This document shows, in pieces, positions 12,924 through 26,300 of a stretch of DNA of 64,000 bases. The translations under genes were made by a program, and so were the position numbers. The stretch lies in NCBI RefSeq assembly GCF_021155765.1, contig NC_060107.1, forward strand, positions 16,788,501 through 16,852,500, written 5' to 3'. The notes below the pieces were generated by a model. That model did no database searches and was not told the DNA's origin. It was given only the letters and a program-made list of their open reading frames with translations. How positions within the stretch are numbered: position 1 is the first letter of the stretch; every line of letters begins with the position of its first letter. Source of the DNA: Diprion similis (lineage: Eukaryota > Arthropoda > Insecta > Hymenoptera > Diprionidae).

Positions 12924-13570
12924 TTGGATTTTCAATCAAACTTGTATACTTGCTGCGTCTGTAATACATCAACTCAGAATACTATCCCCTTTCCTGTTAC
13001 CACAACAATTTACCCAGTAATTACAGCGCTATCCATCGTGCTAACAGAAGCGAAATTGATACTCCGTTTACGCAGCGGTGATTCTTCAAGTTCCAGCTCG
13101 AAGTACAGAATAAATTTAGAGTTTCAAATCGGAGCACTCCAAGTATTTACCCAACCAGTCAATCCAAATCCGAAATTCCGGAACTCCAAGTTTCCTTCCA
13201 TCAGCGTGAAAATCAAGCCTTGCGAACAACCTTGCACATCGGCTTCGAGGATTCCCTGATTCATGGCATGATGGCCGATTTCACTGCCCTTTCAGCATCG
13301 TCACAAGCTCAGCAAGAAGTTTATTCCCTCGACAACCACTCTGACACTCAACCATCGACACTCAATGTCGCGTCCGACATTCCAGAGACCCGACAACACA
13401 CTGACCGTGGCCTTGCCCGGGTGATGATCATGATGCTGAGTCTATTCATTCAGAACCCCGCTGTACCTGCACAGACCCGGTTTACGCCTCATAACGGTCA
13501 ACAGCTCCCTCCTCTCGTCTTCCGGTAGACCGAGCACCTCCAGTCCTCTCCCTGGTGTCCTATACAAGGT
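12924..13570 (+). other. GC-richer open stretch, possible exon of unknown nature
   Basis: Two overlapping plus-strand open frames (12924-13259, 111 codons; 13220-13528, 102 codons) lie in a block visibly less AT-rich than its surroundings. The block ends near a donor-like CAAG|GTATAAG at about 13566. Neither frame shows a domain, and Ser/Thr/Pro are common. It could be an untranslated exon of flotillin-2, an exon of an unknown gene or an old insertion. I do not call it a gene. Confidence 0.25.
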
Positions 13571-16500
13571 ATAAGCGTGTATCGGCGCACGTTCACTTCT
13601 TTTCTTCCATATTCTTGCGAGAGATTTTTACCATTCAATTTTTCCCCTGTTTTCACGCGTTCTACCATTTACCCGCCATTTCTTTACCATCGCTCAATTG
13701 ACCGAAGTAGAACAACACCCATGTGCTTTCAAGATACAAATAGTTCTAGAATGTTGATGTTCATCTTCATGCACAGATGAAGAACAAATGGCTCGTTAGC
13801 AGGATGTTTTTTTTTTTTATTACTAGTTGCAGTAGTTTTTGTTTCCAAGAAAAATTAGAAGACAGAAAATATTGAACAGTATCAGTTTCGCAAGCATAAT
13901 GCTCAATTTTCGTACTTCTCACTGAAAAGAGGATAAAATTTTAGTCAGAAACTTTCAATTTTTTACGGTTTAAAAACTGTGCTAATTCTCCCCGAGTGAT
14001 ATTAAGTGTCCGTAATGATCCAATCCTGTTTAGCTACATATAACAATAAGCTTAAACTGCAGACTGGTTCTCATGGATTTCATCCTGAAGTCACCAATAT
14101 TGCGTCATTTGTAACAACATGGCTGTGTGTCACAAACTCAAACTACCATCGACTCTGTAATCGAGACTGACTAACAGTAAACGCAAGCGCTATAAGGTAT
14201 TCAGCTGACGAAAACGAAGCGCTGTCCAAACTAATGATCGTAAGACGCGTCCTGCGTAACCTTCACGAACCTTCTGAAGAATTATTACTTCACACAATCA
14301 ATAAAATCATTACATCATTTTACCGATTCAGAACCAACAATGCTTTTCGAACCGACATTTTTCGCAATGTCAAATTAACTCTATCAGGCATCCATTTTGC
14401 TCAATTCCGTTAGTACTCAAGAATTTTACTGTGGAGTGATAATTGGTTCACTTTTATCCTACTTTTAGTAAACAAATTAATGGTCAAAGGACATTGTACG
14501 CCATCTGTGTCCCATTTTGTAAATGCTTTTCTTGCTACCTTGACGACTGTTTTCTAAAAATTCTGGTAGCTTACATAAAACTAACAGATAATCCCTATAC
14601 TGAACACGTCAGAACTTGTATAAAATTCTTTTGCCATATCAGCATTTTTAAGCAATCATCTTCGTAACGCAAACTTTTTCTTTGCGGTATATTCAGTTTT
14701 GTTGCTACATGAATTATAGCGTCGACATACTTTTTTTTATTGCGGCATTCACCGGTTTCTTGTTATAGCCAGTACCGTTAATGTTAACAAAAAAGGTGAA
14801 GCTATAATAACTGATCTGGGGACTTCGAAACTTCCACTCAATTCTTCATAGAATTTATCATCTAATTAGTAAGTTTTGTCAACTGATTTTTCTTTTTTTG
14901 TCTTCTTTTCTCCTCAAAAAATTTTGTATTTCGTGAATCAATATTATACTGACGATTTGTTGTAATTAATGTTTCTACAATATAAAACAAGTCCTAAGCG
15001 CATGCTTTGAAATATTAAAGAGCAAGCTGCGATCGATATATAAAATGACGATAACTAGTGACCAGACACTTGGGCAAGTCAATTTTCTTGCTCTGCTAGA
15101 AAACGCTACTGGCAATACGCCGAATGAAAGCACAAGTGAAAACTTGTAAGAGATTCTCTGTGATGTAGACCGAGCGAGTGTATTTGACCCACTATGAGTT
15201 TCCGCTTCTCTTTTAAGGATTCACAAAGGAGGTAGGCAACAAATCGAATAAGCGCACGTGACGAAGCTCACGTAGGATCAGGGGTTCTTTATTGAGTCAA
15301 ATTAGCGCGAAGGAAAAGAAAACACGAATTCTCAGACATAACTGGAATTTGTTTAAGCCGAATACGTCACTCGGGGTGAATTTCACTCCAAAAAAATTAA
15401 TGGAATATGAATTAATTAAAAACGTTAGGAAACTGAGAGAGTTTTTTCTGCGATCTTTAAACAATACCTAGATTTTTTAGATATTCTTAGAACTCATTTT
15501 GGAAACAAAATATCACGTGACCCCCGTGTGACCGTTATGTAATTATACTGAGGTGTCACCTATTAGGTTGAAGGGTTATTTATATGCAGTTGTGAAAGGC
15601 AAAATTTACGAATTGTTTTCACAATTACCGTGCATTTTTTAATCGAAAACAGAGCGTGATTTCATAGCACAATTATCGAACTCAAAATACATAAATATAG
15701 TTTTTTGTCAAGATATATTTGAAAAATGACACGGTACAGCAATTCCCCGAAAACTTTTATCATGCCGTCACCACGATAATTTGACAACGCCATATCTGAA
15801 ACATACGAAAAAAATTATTCTGCCAGAAGACATCGACATCTGCTGATTGAACGAAGGATTTTTCGAATTTCCGATTTTCACCAAAATAGCAGTGATTTTA
15901 CTGAAAAATCACTTTTTTTCTCTTATACCATCCTCGTTTTTCCTTTTAATAAAATAACAATTTTTCATATAAAAAAAATCCTGCGTATTTTGAACGTGAA
16001 AAACAATACGCACCTGACAGAAAAACATGGTGTACGGGTCCCCAACTTGATTTATGGTCGAGGCTACCCAAAATATAGTAATTCTGACCACTTTTATGAT
16101 CACAATAACAGTTTTTATTATCTTGACTTAAAATTACATTCAAGTCGAGGGCAATTTTGAATACATTTTCTTTCACATAGGACTCTGGAATTTCTTCCTG
16201 AACGGAAGGTCAGAAATGGCGGCCATTTTAGAAAATAGGTTTAAGATGAAAAATTACCCCTTCAGTAAAATTTAATTAAAAAATATTCTCACTTTGTTCC
16301 CGTTATTTGCATCTTATCGCTTATTTTGCTGAACTGTGTATGAAAAAATCCTTATATCACTTCTATAAAAATAGTTACATGTTAAAGTCGTTATGGTGTT
16401 CGAAGTTTCATTTGAAAATCTCCTTCAATCATTTCCGGCACGTTATCTTAAATCTGATAGCATTATATTGTTAGGAACGGTTTGACGATCATTTTTTCAG

Positions 16501-17390
16501 ACACCTTCTCCGCCATTTTATTCTTCCGTTTCCCATAGTCATTTTCTCTTACAAACCATTTTTAAATTGGTGTTATTAAGAATTACAGTATAAACCAAAC
16601 GAATTCAATGAAGCCAAAAATTGCAGTTATAAGAGAAATAAGCAGTATGAAGATCCATTTGGAAAGACTTTTTAAATTCCTTTTGATTTTTTATCTTCAA
16701 AAGGTATATTAACTATACACTGCACTGTGATAAGAACTGTAACAATTATTCTCCTTTGTTAGCTCCGATATTTTTTATTCAATGTACTTTTCATGAAGGG
16801 TTAGAAAAAACAATTGCTAAAATTAAAATCCTTAAACACTCAAGGAGCGCATCTGATGATGGTAAAATTACTACACCACTAACCGAGTCATTTCCAACCA
16901 TGAAAACAGTTTGTCATCATAAATTTCACTCTATACATTGACTAAATATCACGAAAGAAGAATCTAATAACGCAGATATTTTCTCTGTCTGGCTGAATTA
17001 TAAATAATATATACAAATGTCTGCTAAATTTACATAAATCGATCAGTTGATCATCAATTCCAATGCCAATCCTAAATATACTATACCTGATAATATTTAA
17101 ATTCTTAAATTCTCGTGGCACTCCACAAAAAGTGAAAGATTTACACCATGCTGGACGTTCTCTGTGCCTTGATACTCGTTAAATTTACCCAAAATGACGG
17201 TCAAAGTATCATCCAATACGAAATCACACTACCAAACACCTTGATATTAATAGTGTGTTTATGGTTCTACCTGAAATTCACTCGTGCTCTAAAATCACAT
17301 AATATTTCATTACGATAAAAATCGAAAGTTGTAAGTCGATTCGCATATTCGAAATGAATAACTCGTCTAATATGCCCATTCTCTCTACAG

Positions 17391-20300
17391 GGGGATGCTG
17401 TGGCTCCATGAGAAAACGGACCATCGTGGGTGGCTACGCGTTCACCTGGTGGTTCGTTACGGATGTTCAGCGGCTGTCTCTCGAAGTGATGACCTTGAAC
17501 CCCCGCTGCGAGTACGTGGAGACCGCTCAAGGCGTACCATTGACCGTGACCGGGGTCGCCCAATGTAAGATCATGAAGGCTGACGAACTTCTGCACACGG
17601 CCAGCGAGCAGTTCCTCGGAAAGACTGTCAACGAGATCAAATCGACCATTCTGTCAACTCTGGAGGGTCACTTGCGCGCCATTCTTGGTAATGACATTAG
17701 ATATATGTAGTAAACCAACACGTTCGTTCAATTTCTTCTGGGATAGTCGCAGATTAAGTATTTATCAAATTTTTAACCGATTATTTCGCGGAAATAAAAG
17801 TGGATCTGCTTACGTTTATACAATTCAGGGTACATTTTACCGATCAATATTTATTTCATATTCTGTGATTGGTCGAAAAGTGACGAGTCGCCCAATCGTG
17901 TACAATGAGACAAATGTCGATTGGTAAAATCTACTCTTACTTACCGACGAATACAGGCGGATTTCGTTCAAATCTACTCTGAGTTGCATAAATGCACCCG
18001 GATTTACCCGGCTAAAATTCAAATGCGGAAAACCGTAGCCACAACTGTACAACTGTACATCATTCTTCGACAATTTCTACCTTATATTAAAAAAACTTTC
18101 GAGAATTATTACCCTGCACAGCTGTATAAAGCTGCCGGGTCGTGCCAGGATCTTGATCAGTTTTCTCTATGTTTGAACCGGTGCTATTACTGTTATTTAT
18201 TTTATTATTCGATATGGAAATTCCGGTTTTGACATTTTTATCCTATCACTATTTCCGATAACATACTCAAACTTTTTAATCATTGAAAAACGGAATCAAT
18301 TTGTTCGGTGATGAGACTCAAACCTTGAATATTAGGTCTATCGAGTGGTAAATCCACCACCTTAACCACTTGGCTACGAAACACTTGATAACTGACTGGA
18401 AAGATTGAGGTTATAACTGACAGTGGTCACAGCGTAGAATCTCCATCCCGATAGACAATCGGAAGTAGAGTTAAGTGAGGATTGTAACAAATTTATTATT
18501 ATATCAGTAAAAATGTTAATCATTTTCAGGATTAATATACATCGACGTAATTGAGACGAATATTCTTTCCAAGAATCTGAAATTTTCATCAAAATCAAGT
18601 TGCAGTCATGGTATTGATCTATAGCTAACAAGAAACAGTGGCTTCTCTGAAATGTCGATTTTTTAAACTTGAATATGTGTTTCACCTATCAAATATATAA
18701 CTTATCCGTAATATCTATGCGTAATATTCATAGATGACTACGCTAAGAATTTTGAACATTAATCAACATAGCTCAGTTTTTAATCCGGCTAAAAAATGCA
18801 ATCGTACTAAACACCACGTAACGTGCAAAATAACAGTACTTATAAATTGAGAATTATGTCAAGCATTAATTTCAATTTTTACTAGTATCGGTATTAGAAA
18901 TCGAATGAAGCGCTGTCGGGGTTATTGGAAAATGTCCTCATGACATCAGAGCCTGGTTGTGGGCGCCATTTTATCACCACATAACCTAAGTTTTTAACTT
19001 TAATGGAGACAAATCGTGATTCTTGGGGATTCACATTACTCTTATCACATAAATTAATTAAAAGTAATCAATAATACACCTGTTCTACTATCCACACGCA
19101 AAAAAATACGGCCAACGGTCAGCAGTCAGCCTGGTTGGATTAGTTTGATTTTTTTCGACCAGATGACTCATATATTGCAAAGTGACAAGTCCAATACCAC
19201 AATGGTTGCTGCTTATTGTGATTTTTCCCTCTAATTGGGAAATCACGGGATTTCTTACTCGCAAAGGCACTAACAAGCCATTGCTGCACCGGTACGGTGG
19301 TTAGGTATAACCAGTGGCGTAACACTCGAATGCCATAGTGATGCCAACGATTAGAGTGAGAAGTCTGACTCCCGTTGTTGCTTTCTTTTTCCAATTCGGG
19401 ATTCAGCTCGATGCACGGACCGCGCAGTCTATCTCTATAAGTCTATGGTTAGGGCCCTGATGGACATTTGATAAAACTCGACAAATTTCTGTATGGGTGT
19501 TAAATTGCCTGTAAATAAACATTTCCAGAGAATGATATCGTATTGAAGTTAGTAACGTTATCGTTATGATTCATGCTGAGAAAAAACCGCTATTTCCCGA
19601 TTTTGGACTGTTTGAAATTTTACTGATTACAGTAAACCGTAATGAAACAAAACACACTCACATTTCGAAATCTTAGTTCCTTCAAAATCGTTGTAAAATT
19701 ACGAAAGTAGTAAGTTTTTTTTTTCTATGTTATAACCTCGTGAAATGACCCGGTATATTTCTAATCTACGGTCAAACGAATATTATAGTAAAAAATTATG
19801 CATCGAAATTTTATTTCAAATCGTTTTAAAATTGAAAAAATCCAATTGATTCGTTCGATTTTATTCTGCGATGATTGATTCAAGTCAAAAGACAATTTTC
19901 TACATCTCTCCGTGACACGTTTTTATTATGTTGGAATCGTTGACTATTGAATTTGTCAAGAGTCTAACGGTATTGATTTTGATTAATAGATAAAAAATGT
20001 TGAATACACTCTTAAAAAAACTGCCTATCCCAATGAATTCGTAAAAAAAAAGATTCTCAACAAAATAAGCCAAGATAGAATAAAATCGAATCAATTAAAT
20101 CGACATATTAAGTTTGTAACAGTCTTCAAGCTGTTTGAAATGATAAATCTACGTCAAACCTCTGCTTCATAATTTCAACCCATCTATCGATAAAATATCT
20201 TTGGTAATTAAATGAGAGAAATTATTATTTTTTCAAATTCTGACTTAAAAATTATGTCAATTTCCGAAAATTAAGTATGTAAATTCACTGAGTTCGCGTG

Positions 20301-23300
20301 AAAATTTATTTCCCTTCTAGCAACATTTCCTCAAAACGTGTGAAAAAATGAACATATCTTCGATATCGTGTGTTTATATAAATCAAGCTGCGATGTTGAT
20401 AAATCAATCTTTTTGGTCGATCGCACAAAATATTCATTGTAAAAAAAAAAAATTTCTTGATTTTTCTTTTGAACCTGATCAGATTTTTCTCTCAATGTAT
20501 AAGCCATACGTTATATAATTGAATTTGCCTTGAATTAGGTGCATTAGGGGTTCAATAAGTTGTTGACGTGTCCTCGATCCGAACAAATTAGATCAAATGC
20601 AATTTGTATCTAATTTCCTATACACGTTTCTTATTTCTTCAGCAGTATAATAAGTTAGGTCTACAACTGTTTCACTATACATATAATACAGCTGCTAATA
20701 CGAAAGGTCATTTCAATTGTTGTACACACTAAGAACTTCCTACTTGCTTCACAAGTTCGTTCGTTCTTCAGTACTAATTCACCAGCATATTGTGCATGGT
20801 GCGATATAAGGTGTAAAATTCTGTGCTCATCGTCAGTTGCCTTTCGCGTAAATGACAAAAAACATCAATTTTTCTCTTTTCACGCCACTGTGAGATATTC
20901 GACCCGTTGTTCAAATCGGAAAAAATTCAATCACATCTTTAAAAAAACGCTCCTTTTAATTGGACTAATTTTTGTTCACGTTGTTTATTAAAAAAAGTAG
21001 AATAAATTACCAGTTTTTTCAAACTGCTAAATATTCGTTCATTCAAACGAATGACAAATCAACGTACCTAGAATAACCTCTCTAAACGAATTTTTTTCTT
21101 CGTGAAAAGTTTGCAGGTGTTACTGAAAACAGCGAAATACCAAATTGATTTCGAGTGTAAATTCAATAATGCATGTAATTATTTACATTTGCTGAAATAA
21201 GTCGACTACCAACTGAAAATTTCAAATTTTAATACTTGATTTTCGTTTTTCAATTTCATTAGATAATCTTTTGGACTCAGTGAAATAAAAAAATCGACAC
21301 TTTTTGCAATCGGGGGAAAACTCTGAACTGCATGTTACGTGGTATTCCAGTGTATCATGCGATAGTTATAGACTATATTTGTTAATTACCTTGACCTCGA
21401 CTCAGTTATTGCTAAATCTATCGTAACGAGCTGCAAGTTATTAAATTCTCTACTGCTTGATAGTTGTGCACTGGTATTTTCCTTGAGGTCTAAAGTAATT
21501 TCCATATTTCAATTCACGATCAGTATGTCATATACCATATGTGTAATTGTTTTTTCTTCGCCTGCAAAATACCCTTGATATTAAAAATCGGAATAATGAA
21601 ATGTTTTCTGTCTATAAATTTAAATTTCATTATAACAATTCGATTGATTTTGAGCTTCTGAAATTACAGTAAAAATATTATCGTGACAAAGTATTATCTG
21701 AGTCATACTCTAGATAAATATTTATCGTTGCTACTTTACTCTGATAATTTTCATTAGGTATTAACTTAGTTCTTCACATTGGTCAAAATCCGGCTTCTGT
21801 TATCACAGTAATTGAATTTATAATATAAAATTGCGAATTGCATTGATTGTTAACGCTAGGAGGATTTCTCCGATTATATACACAGCTAACGGCGATCAAG
21901 ATAAAGTGATGAATAACTGACAGCCATATGATAACTTGATATAATTTCTGTCTGCGTCAAACAGTTGTGGAAATTATTGTTCAGTGCTGTTCAAAGACGT
22001 GGTCATTCCGGAAGTTCGATACGTGATGACGATTGTTTGGATGGGGTGTTTTAATATTGCCATGACAATTTTGGCCACTGTAGCGATTGTTCAAAGGTAT
22101 ATAATAATTCTCAAATTAGATATTATTCTTTATGCAATCGCGATGAAATACAGCGTTCAGATCTCTTATTATGTATGCACAAGTATACTCAATTATTTAA
22201 CCATTTTTTATGTTAAATCTAGGAAACCTTCGTGAGATTTTTATTGTAACTCTTTCGGAACGCTTCGTAACTGAAATTCGACAAGTTCGAAATATGAGTG
22301 AATTGTAAATTTGTGTAGAAAATTGTGCATTTTTTTCATCAGAGATATGTGTTAGCGCGTAAAATCAGCTTTGATTGATATTAGACACTAACGAAACTTA
22401 ACCCCTTGAATTGGTGACACACATATGAGCGGTAAAGAGTTGTGCCACTTTTGTGTCATGACATATATGCGAACAATTGAAAAAAACATGTTTTTACTAT
22501 ATTAATTTGACTATTGTTTGGTGAGTTATAAATTTTAAGGTCGCTGCATCCGAATCTGGAATCAGATTTCCAAAATTCCAAATGACAGATCCAACATGGC
22601 GGGAGAGAATTCGAAAAGCAGTTAGATTTTGACCAAAATTTGTATTTTTAGTGTTGATATAATTTCTTATATTATGTTAGATGTTTTCTCACATTTAGGC
22701 GCCCAAATTAAAATCAACTCGATCAACTCAAAATTCAAATTGGCAAGCACCATAATGGTTCCGCCATTCTGAATATTGGAATCATCATTTCAAATAAAAA
22801 TTCAGCGGTCACAGAAACTTTGAGATACTTACTTCAGTTGGTATCAAATATTTTTCAAATTTGCATCCGCCATATCGGATAGACCATTTTAAATTTGAAA
22901 AATCTGCTTTCAGATTCAAATTCAGCGACCTCGTACACATTGGTACTGAAATTATCGAATAAATCTGTGAAATTTTTTTTCGGACACAAAAGTGGCACGA
23001 AAATGTCATTTATATAACGTGAGCATATTTTACGCGATTTTCCATACGTGTTTGCCGTACTCAAAGTACCTGTTTCTATGATGGTCGACTGAGTTTGCGA
23101 ATGCGCATGCGCATGCGCGCAATACTAAAAAGACCATTTTTAAGTCCGGAGACTCAAAAGTGCTTTTTTTCTGTACTGTGCGCACATACTGTCAAGAACA
23201 AACCTGACATTACGCGACCCTAACCTCAATTTCATGCCTCGGGAAAAATGCGTAACATACTCTTGTTATGTAAAGAATCAAGTGCAAAAAAAGAGGCAAC

Positions 23301-26300
23301 GTTCTTTTCGCCTCGCGTATTTGCAATATTCGTCTTCGGCTCGCACAAGCATGCTCGAATGCGTGCTCAATTACGACGCACATTACAAACTTACACTCGG
23401 CCCAAAAAGACCGAGTTTGCCTTCTTGTTACGTAACATATCATTTCACCACTCTGCTAAGGGTTTAAAGCCGTCTAAAAGTCGTGTAACATCACTCAAAA
23501 ATAATTTTTTGCCAGCTGAAGTTCATTTTTACAATTACAGAAACTACAGTAATTTTGAAATTAGAAAATGATTAACTGTAATTAACGCCTCGTTTACGAA
23601 ATTTTCGCAGGAACTCTTTCTGTAGAAGAGGTGTACAAAGACCGCGACCAGTTCGCAGCACTAGTACGCGAAGTGGCAGCGCCTGACGTGGGCCGCATGG
23701 GCATTGAGATCCTGTCTTTCACCATCAAAGATGTCTACGATGACGTTCAGTACCTGGCTTCCCTCGGGAAAGCCCAAACAGCCGCTGTGAAACGAGACGC
23801 TGACGTCGGCGTCGCTGAGGCGAATCGAGATGCTGGAATTCGAGTGAGACTTCACCCATCGTCATTATTTAAATGGCAAAAATTTGCTCTCGAATTTGAA
23901 TGTTTCGTTCCAATTGAAGTCTTTTCAATTCTTTTGAAGTTCACGTATTTTGTTTGCTCAATTTTTTACCTCAATTCGATCTCAAGTTTGAATTCTCTTG
24001 AAGCTTATGAACTATGAATCACTCTTCAAAAATGAATACAACTCTTAAACGGAATGAAATATTCAGGGCTTGTCTTCTTTGTCTTAAGAATCTTCGAGAA
24101 GTCGATCTCCTATTATATGTAACAAAATAATATTGTATAATTTAGGAAGCGGAATGCGAGAAATCAGCGATGGACATAAAGTACAATACCGACACTAAAA
24201 TCGAAGACAATGCGCGACTTTACCAACTGCAGAAGGCGCTTTTCGATCAAGAAATAAACACAGCGGTGAGTCAGGATAAAGATTAATATCTTCAATATTA
24301 ACAATTATAATAATTTGGTTATACATATATTATAAACTTATTCATGAATCATAAAACGTGGATGTATAAACAGTTCACCTGATTTGTAAAATTCAGAAAG
24401 CCGAAGCTCAGCTAGCCTACGAGCTCCAGGCTGCGAAAATCAAACAACGAATACGAAACGAGGAAATCCAAATCGAAGTCGTCGAGAGGCGCAAGCAAAT
24501 CGAAGTCGAGGAACAAGAGGTTCGTCGTAAGGAACACGAGCTTCGAAGTACCGTGCGACTTCCAGCTGAAGCGGAACACTACAAAATGGGCAGAGTAGCC
24601 GAAGGAAAAAGGTTTTTTTTTTAATATACTTCGTCAGACGGTGTAAACATGAATTTCATCATTAAGGGTATTAATTAAAATCATTTTCCAGGACGCAAAC
24701 GGTCGGCGCTGCAACAGCCGACGCCGAAAGGATCCGATTAATTGGTCAAGCTGAAGCGGAATCATTGGAAGCCGTCGGGAAATCCGATGCTGAAAGAATG
24801 CGAATGAAAGCACAGATCTACAAGAAATATGGCGATGCTGCGATTCTCAACATCATTCTAACTGCTATGCCAAAGGTATAATACCTCATTTTATTTAATA
24901 AGTTTCCATTTTGTGGGAGTGAATATATTGCTCCAACCTAATCGTATTTCATTTTTCAATTCGGTTTTTGTACCACTCATTTTACCGTACATCGATTCAA
25001 TATCATAAAATGAAAGTCCAACGGTTTACGGGATGTTTTCTGTACCTTGATACATATTTTCTCAATATTTTCACAGAAAAAGTAAAATATACCTCAAAAA
25101 ACAAGTTTTACAATTAACTACGACTATTTGGCAGAAAGAAGCCTGAGAGAGCCCACGCTCACGTTTGTGTTCCTGATTTACAATTAATAGCGCTTCCTGA
25201 TAAAATAGGTTTTTGGAACTAATTTTCGAGGTGCTTGGTTCGTAAACGCGTGAGGGTAACCGACCAATTCTCTGCCGTATTTAGTATCATGAAAGTAGTG
25301 GAGCACGAGATTTAGGTTAGGGTTGCGTAATGTCAGATTTGTTCGTGATTGCGCATGCGCGCAGTACAGAAAAGACCACTTCTAAGTCCTAGGGTTTAAA
25401 AGTGGTCTTTTCAGTACTCCACGCATGCGCATTTGCAGACTCCCTCGAACGTCACAGAAACAAGTACTTTGTGTACAAAAAACACACATGGAAAAACGCC
25501 GAAAACATGGTCGTGTTGTATGATATACATTTATGTAGATCAGTAGTCGAAATCGAAGAAATTAGAAACGTCCACTGCTTTGGTGATCCTAAATACTGCA
25601 GAGTATAGAACATGTATTTATCGAATAAGAGCGTTCTGGGCGCCATGTAGCGGCGAAAAGAAGACTTACTATTTTCTTGAATTTTGGCATCACGCGTAGC
25701 GCCGATTGAGCCTCCTTCTCTCTACTCAAGGAGGATGCAGTCTATCTTTGTAAATCAATGCTCTCCCACACAGACTCCTCGCTGTATTTAGCTAGCGCTT
25801 AAACATTTTTTTCGCCAGATGGCACCTTTCTTAGAGTTACATCAGGAGTATGGAAAGTAGAGTAAAGACTGTCTCTATGCATAGAAAGTGTTCACAAAAT
25901 AGAGTACAATTAAGATGGCGTTGCTGTAGCAACAGTACCTCATTTAAAAAAACGCGCCAATCACATTCAGCCCCAATCAAACTTATTAGCGCTATTCTGG
26001 TGACTTGTTTGACCACTAGGTGTCGCTATTTGGTGGAAACTTTTTCAGTTGAAAATCCATATGAGATACTTCTCCTTACCTCTACCCTCTGTAATCAAGA
26101 CCAATTAACTATGCAATAATGACAAAAAAGAATCTTTATATTGATTTGGAAAAGATTATGAAACTCTTTTAAATTGCAAAATTTATGTTTACGTCTAGAT
26201 TGCAGCCGAAGTAGCTGCGCCATTGGCCAAAACGGAAGAGATTGTGCTTTTGGGAGGTGGCGACGGAACGAGTTCAGAAATTACACGTCTTGTAGGTCAA

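Larger units (their letters stand above)
10671..17390. other. large noncoding stretch, probably flotillin-2 intron
   Basis: AT-rich DNA upstream of the second GMC gene and left of the first flotillin-2 exon seen here. It should contain the GMC promoter next to 10670. I searched it for the conserved flotillin-2 first coding exon (ATG-GGN-AAN start followed by a G|GT donor) and found none. Apart from the degenerate repeat and the GC-richer block listed separately, I recognise nothing. Confidence 0.45.

Noticed and set aside
17354..17390. ATG at 17354 as the flotillin-2 start
   Set aside because: It is in frame but lies before a strong acceptor (CTCTCTACAG). The residues it adds do not match the conserved flotillin start, and the family needs a Gly-2 exon upstream.
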